The notes beneath the pieces are model-generated. The model was not told the origin of the DNA. It searched no databases and saw only the letters and a list, made by a program, of their open reading frames with translations. The position numbers and the translations under genes were made by a program. Below, piece after piece: positions 17,606 to 26,574 of a stretch of 35,519 bases of DNA. How positions within the stretch are numbered: position 1 is the first letter of the stretch; each line of letters starts with the position of its first letter. Source of the DNA: an uncultured Clostridia bacterium (GTDB lineage Bacteria > Bacillota > Clostridia > Oscillospirales > Oscillospiraceae); contig CAMZIY010000009.1 of assembly GCA_947307365.1 (NCBI GenBank), positions 1 to 35,519 on the forward strand. Reading direction: 5' to 3'.

Positions 17606-18447
17606 ACGGGCCCCGGATCATTGAGGTCCGGGACCTGGATATCCCGGAGCTGGAGGTCTACGCCAGGCTGACGGAAACGCAGCTCCGCAGCCGGGTGGAC
17701 CCGGAGAAAGGGATCTTCATCGCGGAGACGGCAAAGGTGGTGACCCTGGCCCTGGAGGCGGGGTATCAGCCCGTGTCCCTGCTCATGGATCGAAGACGGC
17801 TGGAAGGGCAGGGCAAAGCCATCCTTGAACGATGCGGAGACGTCCCGGTCTACACCGGGGAGCGGGAACTGCTGAGCCGTCTCACCGGGTACACCCTGAC
17901 CCGGGGCATCCTCTGCGCCATGCGCCGTCCGCAGCCGCGGACCGCAGAAGAGATCTGTTCAGGCGCTGCGCGGATCGCCGTGCTGGAGGACGTGACGGAC
18001 AGCACCAACGTCGGCGCGCTCTTTCGGTCCGCAGCCGCCCTGGGGATGGACGCCATGCTCCTCAGTCCCTCCTGCTGCGATCCTCTGTGCCGCAGAGCGG
18101 TACGGGTGAGCATGGGGACCGTGCTGCTCCTGCCCTGGGCCAGATTGGGAGACCGGGGCGAGGAGTGGCCGGGCGGCGGCATCGCCCGACTGCATGACAT
18201 GGGCTTCCGGGCCGCAGCCCTGGCCCTGCGGGAGGATGCGGCGGTTCTGGGGGATCCGGCTCTGGAAAAAACGGAAAAACTGGCGCTCTTACTGGGAACC
18301 GAGGGGGACGGTCTCCGGCAGGAGACCATTGACCTGTGCGACGCTGCGGTGCGAATCCCCATGAGCCGGGGAGTGGACTCGCTGAACGTGGCCGCCGCCG
18401 GTGCGGTGGCCTTCTGGCAGTTGGGAAACAAGGAGGTAATCCAATGA
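17602..18447 (+). CDS. TrmH/SpoU family RNA 2'-O-methyltransferase
   Basis: LEDVTDSTNVGALFRSAAALGMDAMLLSP, LLLGTEGDGL, IPMSRGVDSLNVAAAGAV; GTG start overlapping deoD. Confidence 0.94.
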   Translation: MNGPRIIEVRDLDIPELEVYARLTETQLRSRVDPEKGIFIAETAKVVTLALEAGYQPVSLLMDRRRLEGQGKAILERCGDVPVYTGERELLSRLTGYTLTRGILCAMRRPQPRTAEEICSGAARIAVLEDVTDSTNVGALFRSAAALGMDAMLLSPSCCDPLCRRAVRVSMGTVLLLPWARLGDRGEEWPGGGIARLHDMGFRAAALALREDAAVLGDPALEKTEKLALLLGTEGDGLRQETIDLCDAAVRIPMSRGVDSLNVAAAGAVAFWQLGNKEVIQ

Positions 18448-18986
18448 TTTACAATGAGGAAACCAGGACCATCACCACGGAAAACCTGATCCTTCGTCCC
18501 TTCCGGGAGGAGGACGTACCCGCCATAACGGCGGAGATGAACGATCCGGAGGTCGTCAAGACCACCCACGCCATGAGCTATCCCTTTCCGGAGGAGAACG
18601 TGCGGCGGTGGATCGGGGGAATGAACGCCTCCTGGGAGAAAGGGTCCTCCTGCGTCTTTGCCGTGACGGGCCGGGAGACCGGGGAGATGTACGGATTCAT
18701 CTGCCTGGTGATGGAGCCCCGGGACCACCGGGCGGAGCTGGGCTATGCATACGGCCGCCGCCACTGGGGCAAGGGCATCGGTACGGAAGCCTGCAAAGCG
18801 GTGATCGACTTCGGCTTCCAGGTGCTGGACCTGCATAAGATCTATGCCCGGCATTTCGTCTCCAATCCCGCCTCAGGCCGGGTGATGCAGAAGAGCGGAA
18901 TGGAGTATGAAGGCACCCAGAAATCCCATGATTATAAGGACGGCCGCTATGAAGACGTCGCCTCCTACGGCATCCTTCATCCGTAA
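18444..18986 (+). CDS. GNAT family N-acetyltransferase (RimJ/RimL-like)
   Basis: ENLILRPFREEDVPAI, RRHWGKGIGTEACKAVIDFGFQVLDLHKIYARHF, NPASGRVMQKSGMEYEG; SD aaggagg. Confidence 0.95.
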   Translation: MIYNEETRTITTENLILRPFREEDVPAITAEMNDPEVVKTTHAMSYPFPEENVRRWIGGMNASWEKGSSCVFAVTGRETGEMYGFICLVMEPRDHRAELGYAYGRRHWGKGIGTEACKAVIDFGFQVLDLHKIYARHFVSNPASGRVMQKSGMEYEGTQKSHDYKDGRYEDVASYGILHP

Positions 18987-19929
18987 AGCCGGGGCGGCTT
19001 CGGCAGTCCTGGGGGCGGCTGGGTTTCTGAGCCTGTATCTGCCTTACCGGATCGCCTTCCGCTCTCCTCAGAAGGGACAGAACGATATTTATCGCCTGCC
19101 GCCGGGAGAGCAGTATGAGCCCCGGGCGGAGGAGATGCGGGAGATGATCCGGCGGATGGCCGCCGAGCCCTGTGAACGGGTCAGCGTCACTTCCCGGGAC
19201 GGACTGAAGCTCCGGGGCAGGCTCTATCTCCGCGGCGGCCCGGAGGCGCCGGTGGATCTTTGCTTCCACGGCTGGCGGGCGACCGGCCTGCGGGACTTCA
19301 GCGGCGGGGGACTCTTCCTGCTGGGGGAAGGACATAACGTGCTCCTGGCGGATCAGCGGGCCCAGGGGGACAGCGAAGGCAGGACCATGACCTTCGGCGT
19401 CATGGAACGATGGGACTGCCTGGATTGGCTGGCGTACATCCAGACGAGAACGGAGCTGCGGGGTCCGGTGACACTGTACGGGGTGTCCATGGGCGCTGCG
19501 ACGGTGCTTCTTGCCTCCGCTCTGCCTCTGCCGGGAAACGTACGGAGTATCATTGCTGATTCTCCCTATTCCTCTCCGGAGGCCATTCTGGGAAAGGTCA
19601 GCCGGGATATGGGCCTGCCGGAAAAACCCGCCCTGGCTCTGCTGCGCGGCGGCGCGTCCCTTTTCGGCGGCTTCTCCTTCAGAGGGGCGAGCTGTACGGA
19701 GGCGGTGAAGCATACCCGGGTGCCCATCCTTCTGATCCACGGGGAGGAGGATCGTTTCGTGCCCCCGGAGATGAGCCGGGAGATCGCTGCGGCGAATCCG
19801 GAGATGGTCCAGCTCATGACCTTTCCCGGGGCGGGCCACGGGTTGAGCTATATGACGGATACGGAGCGGTATCGGCACGAAGTTTCCGAATTCTGCGCCC
19901 GGACACAAAAAACAGATTCAGCTACTTGA
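18949..19929 (+). CDS. Alpha/beta hydrolase
   Basis: LCFHGWRATG, nucleophile elbow GVSMGAATV, ILLIHGEEDRFVP, GAGHG; N-terminal hydrophobic segment; overlaps the GNAT gene. Confidence 0.92.
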   Translation: MKTSPPTASFIRKAGAASAVLGAAGFLSLYLPYRIAFRSPQKGQNDIYRLPPGEQYEPRAEEMREMIRRMAAEPCERVSVTSRDGLKLRGRLYLRGGPEAPVDLCFHGWRATGLRDFSGGGLFLLGEGHNVLLADQRAQGDSEGRTMTFGVMERWDCLDWLAYIQTRTELRGPVTLYGVSMGAATVLLASALPLPGNVRSIIADSPYSSPEAILGKVSRDMGLPEKPALALLRGGASLFGGFSFRGASCTEAVKHTRVPILLIHGEEDRFVPPEMSREIAAANPEMVQLMTFPGAGHGLSYMTDTERYRHEVSEFCARTQKTDSAT

Positions 19930-19974
19930 CAAATACATGGACCTGTGCTAAAGTTTCACATAATTTCATAACCA

Positions 19975-20236
19975 AACGCAATGACGGGAAAGAGTACGCT
20001 TTACTGCGGCATTCAGAGAAGAGGCGGCCGGTGCGAGCCTCAATGCCAATGGAGCCGAAGCCATCCTCGAGCGGCAGGACGTAAAGGAGTCTTCCGAGTA
20101 AGCCCTGACGGGTACCCTCCGTTATCTGGGAGCCGGTATGTCGGTACCGGGCAGAGTGCGGGCCTTCGGCCCGAATTCAGGTGGTAACACGGATATGTTT
20201 ATATCCGCCCTGAGCTTAGGCTCGGGGCGGTTTTTA
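19975..20236 (+). promoter_or_regulatory. T-box leader (tRNA-sensing riboswitch), probable Ala specifier GCC
   Basis: AGTA box (19993-19996), stem I apical helix ggcatt/aatgcc enclosing cagagaagaggcggccGGTGCGAgcct, gaaGCCatcctcGAGc, T-box caGGTGGTaacacgg (20179-20192), then intrinsic terminator. Confidence 0.9.
20204..20235 (+). terminator. Intrinsic terminator of the T-box leader
   Basis: ccgccctgagc-ttag-gctcggggcgg followed by ttttt. Confidence 0.88.
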
Positions 20237-20252
20237 TTTGGAGGAAACGATC

Positions 20253-21482
20253 ATGAAACGGGAATTCAACCAGTCCAGCAAACTGAACAATGTGGCCTAC
20301 GATATCCGGGGACCCGTGATGGACGAGGCGATGCGGATGGAGGCCAGGGGCGCGCAGATCCTGAAGCTCAATATCGGCAACCCCGCCCCCTTCGGGTTCT
20401 TTGCGCCGGACGAGGTCATTCTGGATATGATCTACAACCTTCGGGCCAGTGAGGGCTATTCCGATTCCCAGGGCCTGTTCTCCGCCCGGAAGGCTATCAT
20501 GCAGTATTGCCAGCTGAAGCATATCCCCAATGTGGGGATCAAGGATATCCTCACCGGCAACGGAGTGAGCGAGCTCATCACCATGACCATGCAGGCGCTG
20601 CTGGATAACGGAGATGAGATCCTGGTGCCCAGCCCGGACTATCCCCTGTGGACCGCCTCCATCACCCTGGCGGGGGGAAAACCCGTGCACTATGTATGCG
20701 ACGAGGCCTCCGACTGGTATCCGGATATCCAGGATCTGCGGAGCAAGGTGACGGATAAGACCAAAGGCATCATCGTCATCAATCCCAACAACCCCACCGG
20801 CGCTCTGTATCCCAAAGAGGTGCTGGAGCAGATCGTGGAGGTGGCCCGGGAGCACGATCTGATCCTTCTGGCGGACGAGATCTATGACCGGCTGGTGATG
20901 GAAGGAGAGGAGGAGCATGTGGCGCTGGCCTCCCTGGCGCCGGATCTGCTCACGCTGTGCTACAACGGCCTCTCCAAATCCCACAGGGTGGCAGGCTTCC
21001 GCTGCGGCTGGGTCTGCCTGGCGGGGGACAAGAGCCATGCCCAGGGGTTTATCGAGGGCTTGAACCTGCTGGCAAAAATGCGCCTCTGCTCCAACGTGCC
21101 CGGACAGAGCATCATCCAGACCTCCCTGGGCGGCTATCAGTCCATGAACGAATATCTCTGCAGGGGAGGCAGACTGTATGAGCAGCGGGAGTATATCTGG
21201 AACGCCCTGAACAGCATCCCCGGCATCACCGCCGTGAAGCCCAAGGCAGCTTTCTATATTTTCCCCAGAATCGACACGGCGAAGTTCAATATCTCCAACG
21301 ATTCCCAGATGGCCCTGGATCTGCTGAAAAAGACCCATATTCTCGTTACTTCCGGAAGCAGCTTCAACTGGGGCAGCCCGGATCACTTCCGCATCGTGTA
21401 CCTGCCCAATATGGAGGATCTGAAAACCGCCATGGAGCGGATGACGAACTTCTTCGCAGGGTATTACCAGGGAAGGGATTAG
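20253..21482 (+). CDS. Pyridoxal phosphate-dependent aminotransferase, AlaA-like (alanine-synthesizing class I/II)
   Basis: NPNNPTGALYPKEVLEQIVEVAREHDLILLADEIYD, SLSKSHRVAGFRCGW-type PLP lysine region; strong AlaA-like N-terminus (QSSKLNNVAYDIRGPV). Confidence 0.93.
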   Translation: MKREFNQSSKLNNVAYDIRGPVMDEAMRMEARGAQILKLNIGNPAPFGFFAPDEVILDMIYNLRASEGYSDSQGLFSARKAIMQYCQLKHIPNVGIKDILTGNGVSELITMTMQALLDNGDEILVPSPDYPLWTASITLAGGKPVHYVCDEASDWYPDIQDLRSKVTDKTKGIIVINPNNPTGALYPKEVLEQIVEVAREHDLILLADEIYDRLVMEGEEEHVALASLAPDLLTLCYNGLSKSHRVAGFRCGWVCLAGDKSHAQGFIEGLNLLAKMRLCSNVPGQSIIQTSLGGYQSMNEYLCRGGRLYEQREYIWNALNSIPGITAVKPKAAFYIFPRIDTAKFNISNDSQMALDLLKKTHILVTSGSSFNWGSPDHFRIVYLPNMEDLKTAMERMTNFFAGYYQGRD

Positions 21483-21928
21483 GGGAGCCTGAGTCCTTCC
21501 GAGGCATCCGCCCCCAGCAGGAGCATGGCTCCCGCAGCGGCAAGCACGGCCTCCGGCTCCGCAGGAGCCTCCAGCGTGACCGGGATCTCCTGGGGCTCCA
21601 GCAGCGCCCCGTTCAGGGCGGAAATATCCGATTGCAGCGCCAGCATGGCGCTGTCTGCTCCGATGCTGGAGAGAGTGAGATCGTCTCCGTACCGCAGACC
21701 GCAGGAGACAGCCCGGATCCCCGGAAGCGAGGCCTGCCCCACAGCCAGGACCAGACCGTTTCCCTCCTCGCTGAGGGAGGCGCCGGGAGAAAGGATGAGG
21801 AGATCCGCCCGGCTGCCGGAGCAGATCGCGGCGTCGATGGTCCCGTCCCGGCTTGCCTTTTTCAGGCAGCTTTTCACATAAGGCTGCAGCCTGGAACTGC
21901 CGCCCGTTCCGAAAGAAACGCTGAACAT
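21479..21928 (-). CDS. Hypothetical protein
   Basis: Open frame immediately downstream of pgsA on the same strand; no family recognised; ATG 21928 or GTG 21937. Confidence 0.6.
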   Translation of the reverse strand: MFSVSFGTGGSSRLQPYVKSCLKKASRDGTIDAAICSGSRADLLILSPGASLSEEGNGLVLAVGQASLPGIRAVSCGLRYGDDLTLSSIGADSAMLALQSDISALNGALLEPQEIPVTLEAPAEPEAVLAAAGAMLLLGADASEGLRLP

Positions 21929-21934
21929 AACGAT

Positions 21935-21964
21935 CACCCGGACATAGTTTGATATGTCCGGGTG
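21935..21964. repeat. Perfect 12-bp inverted repeat between pgsA and the hypothetical gene
   Basis: cacccggacata-gtttga-tatgtccgggtg. Confidence 0.85.
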
Positions 21965-21988
21965 AATTTATGCGCTTTTTCGCGGTTC

Positions 21989-22531
21989 TTATTTCAGCTT
22001 CAGCAGACCGGCGTGATTCCGGAAGTACCGGAAACCGGACCAAAGGGTGGTGATCACCATCAGAGCCACGCACAGACTGTCTATGGAAAAGCCGGGGAAC
22101 AGCTCCAGGGAATGCAGGGAGGTCATCATCACGCAGAGGCAGACCATGGTCACGGCTGTTTTGATCTTGCCGGAGATCCCGGCGGCAATGACGATGCCGC
22201 TGTCCACCGCCACCAGCCGCAGAGCGGTGACGGCAAACTCCCGGGCGATGATGAGAAAAGCGGCCCAGGAGGGGATCTGTCCCCATTCCACAAAGATCAG
22301 GATCGCGGACGTGACCAGAAGCTTGTCTGCCAGAGGATCCATGAACTTGCCGAAGGTGGTGACCTGGCTGTACTTCCTGGCGATGTAGCCGTCCACGCTG
22401 TCGGAAATGCTGGCCAGGATGAATATCCCCAGGGCGATGATATTGGAACCCGGGAACCGCAGAAGCATCAGAACTACGAATACGGGGATCAGTGCGACCC
22501 GCAGCATGGTGATCTTATTTGCAGTCGTCAT
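21989..22531 (-). CDS. pgsA: CDP-diacylglycerol--glycerol-3-phosphate 3-phosphatidyltransferase
   Basis: CDP-alcohol phosphotransferase motif SDSVDGYIARKYSQVTTFGKFMDPLADK. Confidence 0.96.
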   Translation of the reverse strand: MTTANKITMLRVALIPVFVVLMLLRFPGSNIIALGIFILASISDSVDGYIARKYSQVTTFGKFMDPLADKLLVTSAILIFVEWGQIPSWAAFLIIAREFAVTALRLVAVDSGIVIAAGISGKIKTAVTMVCLCVMMTSLHSLELFPGFSIDSLCVALMVITTLWSGFRYFRNHAGLLKLK

Positions 22532-22567
22532 CGAAAAGGAACCCTTCTTTCTGTCAGAGCTGTGGGC

Positions 22568-23890
22568 TCAGTCCGCCAGCTCTCCCACCAGGTCTCCATC
22601 CAGCGTTTCGGTGATGCGGACCCGGACGAAGGAGCCGGGCTGTACGTTTTTTCCGGTGAAAAAGACCTTGCCGTCCACATCGGGGCTGTCCGCATAGCTG
22701 CGGCCGTACCAGCACTCCGCCACCACGTCGAAGCCCTCCGCCAGAACCTCCTGTACGGTGCCGATGCGGCTCTCGTTGAACTCGTCCATGATCCGGGACT
22801 GGAGCTCCGTGATCAGATCGCAGCGTCGTTCCGCCGTTTCCGTATCGGGTCGTTCCATGGAACAGGCAGGGGTGCCTTCTTCGGGAGAATAGGGGAAAAC
22901 TCCGGCACGCTCCAGCTTGGCCCTGCGGAGGAAATCGCACAGCTGACCGAATTCCTCCACCCCTTCTCCCGGCAGACCGGTGATCAGGCTGGTGCGGATC
23001 ACCAGACCGGGGATATGATCCCTCAGACGGGTGAGGAGAGCTTCCAGGTCCGCTCCACTGCCCCGACGGTGCATCCGTTTCAGAATACCGTCGTTGATGT
23101 GCTGGATGGGGATATCCAGGTATTTGACAACCTTTTCTTCCTCTGCCACGGTGCGGATGAGCTCGTCGTCGATCAGATCGGGATACAGATAATGGAGGCG
23201 GATCCAATGGATCCCCTCGATCCGGCAGAGCTCCCGCACCAGTTCGGCCAGACGAGGCTTGCCGTAAAGATCCAGTCCGTAACGGGTGATGTCCTGAGCC
23301 ACCACCAGAAGTTCCTTCACGCCCCCTGCAGCCAGACCTCTTGCTTCCTCCAGGATGCGTTCCATGGGACGGGAACGGTATTTGCCTCGGATGGAAGGGA
23401 TGACGCAGAATGCGCAGCGATTGTCGCAGCCCTCGGCGATCTTGAGATAGGCCCAGCCCGGACCGGTGCTGACGATCCGGCCGGCTTCGCTCACCGGTGC
23501 GTTCAGATCCCCCAGGAGAAGCGGGGTCTCTCCCGCCTCCGCCTGCTCCAGCGCAGTGACGATCTCGTCGAAGGAGCCGGTGCCCAGGATACCGTCCACC
23601 TCGGGGAGCTCCTCCAGCAGTTCTTCCTTGTACCGCTGCGGCAGGCAGCCGGCCACCAGCAGGGTCTTCAGCTTTCCGGTCTTCTTCAGCTCGGCGCATT
23701 CCAGAATGTTGTCGATGGCCTCTGACTTGGCGCTGTCGATGAACGCGCAGGTATTAATGATCAGCGCGTCCGCCTCGGCAGGATCGTCGGTGATCGTATA
23801 TCCCGCTTCTTTCAGGAGACAGAGCATCTGCTCGCTGTTGATCAGGTTTTTCGCGCAGCCCAGGGAGATCAGTCCCACGGTCTTGCTCAT
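22568..23890 (-). CDS. rimO: Ribosomal protein S12 methylthiotransferase
   Basis: SLGCAKNLINSEQML, radical SAM cluster CDNRCAFCVIPSIRGKYRSRP, C-terminal TRAM domain. Confidence 0.96.
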   Translation of the reverse strand: MSKTVGLISLGCAKNLINSEQMLCLLKEAGYTITDDPAEADALIINTCAFIDSAKSEAIDNILECAELKKTGKLKTLLVAGCLPQRYKEELLEELPEVDGILGTGSFDEIVTALEQAEAGETPLLLGDLNAPVSEAGRIVSTGPGWAYLKIAEGCDNRCAFCVIPSIRGKYRSRPMERILEEARGLAAGGVKELLVVAQDITRYGLDLYGKPRLAELVRELCRIEGIHWIRLHYLYPDLIDDELIRTVAEEEKVVKYLDIPIQHINDGILKRMHRRGSGADLEALLTRLRDHIPGLVIRTSLITGLPGEGVEEFGQLCDFLRRAKLERAGVFPYSPEEGTPACSMERPDTETAERRCDLITELQSRIMDEFNESRIGTVQEVLAEGFDVVAECWYGRSYADSPDVDGKVFFTGKNVQPGSFVRVRITETLDGDLVGELAD

Positions 23891-23932
23891 GGTTCCCATT
23901 CCTTTCACTTCTGAGATGATCAGAATACCGGA

Positions 23933-24547
23933 TCAATCCTCCGGCTCGGCCTCCCATCGGCGCAGAGCGGAGCTGATCTCCTCCCAGCCGTAGCCGCGGC
24001 GCTGAAGATAGGCGACCAGCTTCTTCCGCTGCGCGGCGTCCGGTACGGTCCCTTTCAGACGCGCGGCGATCAGCGCGTCCAGTTTATCCTCCGCAGCGGG
24101 GAGAGAGTCCAGGGCATCCGACCAGTATTCCCGGGGGACCCGGTGCCGCATGAGCTCCTGTTCCGCCCGCCGCCGTCCGTAGCCCTTTGTCCCGCAGCGG
24201 CGGACGATCATCTCCGCGTAGACCGCCTCGTCGATCACGCCCAGGTCGACCATCCGCCGGACCGCCGCCTCCGCGTGTTCGGGTGAAGCGCCTTTCTCCC
24301 GCAGTCTGCGTTCCAGTTCCCCTGCGGACATGGCCCGGCGGCTCAGCTGCTCGGCGGCCTTGATGCGTACGGAATACGCTTCGCAGGCGTCCTGAAGCGT
24401 CTCCAGGTCCTCCGGGTTCAGGTCCATGCCCGGGAAAAGGTTCAGATCCATGACCTCCCGGGGGCCGCAGCGGAGCTCCAAGCCGTCTTCCAGCTCCAGA
24501 AGGAACCGTTTGCCCTCATCCAGGGGCTTGATGTGGATGAGACGCAC
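23933..24547 (-). CDS. recX: RecX family regulatory protein
   Basis: LSRRAMSAGELERRLREKG, YAEMIVRR; directly downstream of recA. Confidence 0.93.
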   Translation of the reverse strand: MRLIHIKPLDEGKRFLLELEDGLELRCGPREVMDLNLFPGMDLNPEDLETLQDACEAYSVRIKAAEQLSRRAMSAGELERRLREKGASPEHAEAAVRRMVDLGVIDEAVYAEMIVRRCGTKGYGRRRAEQELMRHRVPREYWSDALDSLPAAEDKLDALIAARLKGTVPDAAQRKKLVAYLQRRGYGWEEISSALRRWEAEPED

Positions 24548-24549
24548 GG

Positions 24550-25653
24550 TCAGTCTTCAAAATCCTCCGCGTCCACGCTCACGGCACGGCTGGCGGGGGT
24601 GGCGGCGGTCGGCTTCGGCGCGGGCTGCTGGCGTTTGACCATGGCTTCCTTCACCTGTGCCTCCAGCTCGTCCGCCACGTCCGGATTTTCCTTCAGATAA
24701 TTCTTCACGCTGTCTTTGCCCTGAAGCCGCTGATCCCGGAAGGTGAACCAGCTGCCGCTTTTTTCGATGATCCCCAGCTGCAGGGCGATATCCGTGAGTT
24801 CGCTGGAGCGGGAGATGCCTTCGCCGTAAATGATATCGAACTCCGCTTCCCGGAAGGGGGGAGCGACCTTGTTCTTCGTCACCTTCACCCGGGTGTGGCT
24901 GCCGATCTTCTGGCCGCCCACGCTGAGGGTCTCGGTGCGCCGCACGTCCAGGCGGACGCTGGCATAGAATTTCAGGGCCCGGCCGCCGGTGGTGGTTTCC
25001 GGGTTGCCGTACATCACGCCGATCTTTTCCCGCAGCTGGTTGATGAAGATCACCACGCAGTTGGTCTTGGAGATGGATCCGGTGAGCTTCCGCAAAGCCT
25101 GGGACATGAGGCGGGCCTGGAGACCCACGACGCTGTCTCCCATCTCCGCCTCGATCTCGGAACGAGGGACGAGAGCCGCCACGGAGTCGATCACCACCAC
25201 GTCGATGGCGCCGGAGCGCACCAGGGCGTCGCAGATCTCCAGCGCTTGTTCGCCGGTATCCGGCTGAGAGATGAGCAGGTTATCGATATCCACGCCCAGA
25301 GCCTGGGCATAGGTGGGATCCAGCGCATGCTCCGCGTCGATAAAGGCCGCCTCGCCCCCCGCCTTCTGCGCAGAGGCCACGATATGCAGCGCCAGGGTGG
25401 TTTTGCCGGAGGATTCCGGGCCATAGATCTCAACGATCCGGCCCTTGGGAACGCCGCCGATCCCCAGCGCAAGATCCAGAGCCAGAGAACCGGTGGAGAT
25501 GGCCTCGATCCCGGAGTTTGCCGCTGAGCCCAGCCGCATGATGGAGCCCGCGCCGAACTGACGTTCGATCTGGGCCAGGGTGGTCTCCAGGGCTTTCTGT
25601 TTATCCGCCGCGGGGGCTGCCGGTTCAACGCCGCGTTTTTTCTTGTCGGCCAT
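24550..25653 (-). CDS. recA: Recombinase RecA
   Basis: [57 protein letters not shown]. Confidence 0.99.
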   Translation of the reverse strand: MADKKKRGVEPAAPAADKQKALETTLAQIERQFGAGSIMRLGSAANSGIEAISTGSLALDLALGIGGVPKGRIVEIYGPESSGKTTLALHIVASAQKAGGEAAFIDAEHALDPTYAQALGVDIDNLLISQPDTGEQALEICDALVRSGAIDVVVIDSVAALVPRSEIEAEMGDSVVGLQARLMSQALRKLTGSISKTNCVVIFINQLREKIGVMYGNPETTTGGRALKFYASVRLDVRRTETLSVGGQKIGSHTRVKVTKNKVAPPFREAEFDIIYGEGISRSSELTDIALQLGIIEKSGSWFTFRDQRLQGKDSVKNYLKENPDVADELEAQVKEAMVKRQQPAPKPTAATPASRAVSVDAEDFED

Positions 25654-25692
25654 GGTTCATTTTCTCCTTTATGATGATCTTCAAATATTCAG

Positions 25693-26568
25693 TCAAACTG
25701 TATCCTGCGGTCCCGGCTTGCGGAAGACAAGGGTGCGCTCGGTGCCGTGTTCGTCCATCAACGTGTCTGTCGGGACGATCCCGCATTCCTCCGCCAGGCG
25801 GCGGAGAGTCATGCTCTGCCCCTCTCCGCATTCCAGAACGAGCCAGCCGCCCGGACGGATGATCCTCATCCACCGGGCAAAAATACTGCGGTAAAAGTCG
25901 AGCCCATCCTCGCCCCCGTCCAGGGCCAGCCGGGGTTCATAATCCCGAACGGAGGGATCCAGAGTTTCCAGCTCCCGGGTGGGGATGTAGGGCGGATTGC
26001 ACACGATCAGGTTGAATTCTCCCAGACGGGGGGAAGGCCCCTCATGTACGTCCGCTTCGGCGCACAAGACCCGGCCGCTCACATGGTTCAGCATCGCGTT
26101 GCGCTTGGCCAGGAGCAGCGCTCTGCGGTCCAGATCCGCCAGGATCACCCGGCTGGCGGGGATCCGCGCGGCGATGGCGATCCCGATGCAGCCGGAGCCG
26201 GTGCACAGATCCAGCACGCGGGGTTCGGAAGCGTCCGCAAGACACGATAAGGCGGCGTCCACCGCAAGCTCGGAGTCTGCGCGGGGGATGAGCACATTGG
26301 GGTTGATCTCCAGATCCAGGCCGTAGAAAGACCAGGAACCGGTGAGATAGGCCGCCGGTTCTCCGGCGAGCCGCCGCCGCACCAGATCTTCTGCCCGCTG
26401 GAAGAAGGATTCATCGGGGTACATACGGATATCCCGCAGGAATTCCTCCGGGCTTTTGTCTGCAGCGAAAGCCAGCAGCAGCCTGGCCTCCAGACCCGCT
26501 GCTTCGATGCCCGCAGCCTTCAGCCTGCGCCGGGCATCCAGATAAAACTCGTTATAGTCCCGGATCAT
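25693..26568 (-). CDS. prmC: Peptide chain release factor N(5)-glutamine methyltransferase
   Basis: VLDLCTGSGCIGIAIA, NLIVCNPPYIP. Confidence 0.96.
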   Translation of the reverse strand: MIRDYNEFYLDARRRLKAAGIEAAGLEARLLLAFAADKSPEEFLRDIRMYPDESFFQRAEDLVRRRLAGEPAAYLTGSWSFYGLDLEINPNVLIPRADSELAVDAALSCLADASEPRVLDLCTGSGCIGIAIAARIPASRVILADLDRRALLLAKRNAMLNHVSGRVLCAEADVHEGPSPRLGEFNLIVCNPPYIPTRELETLDPSVRDYEPRLALDGGEDGLDFYRSIFARWMRIIRPGGWLVLECGEGQSMTLRRLAEECGIVPTDTLMDEHGTERTLVFRKPGPQDTV

Positions 26569-26574
26569 CGCGCA

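Noticed and set aside
19981-20187. 68-aa ORF within the region before the aminotransferase
   Set aside because: Lies entirely in the T-box RNA; conserved RNA motifs explain the sequence better.
20199-22286. 695-aa minus-strand ORF across the aminotransferase and pgsA region
   Set aside because: Overlaps the T-box and three better-supported genes in other frames; composition typical of a shadow ORF.
21962-23725. 587-aa plus-strand ORF opposite pgsA and rimO
   Set aside because: Antisense to rimO and pgsA, which have diagnostic motifs.
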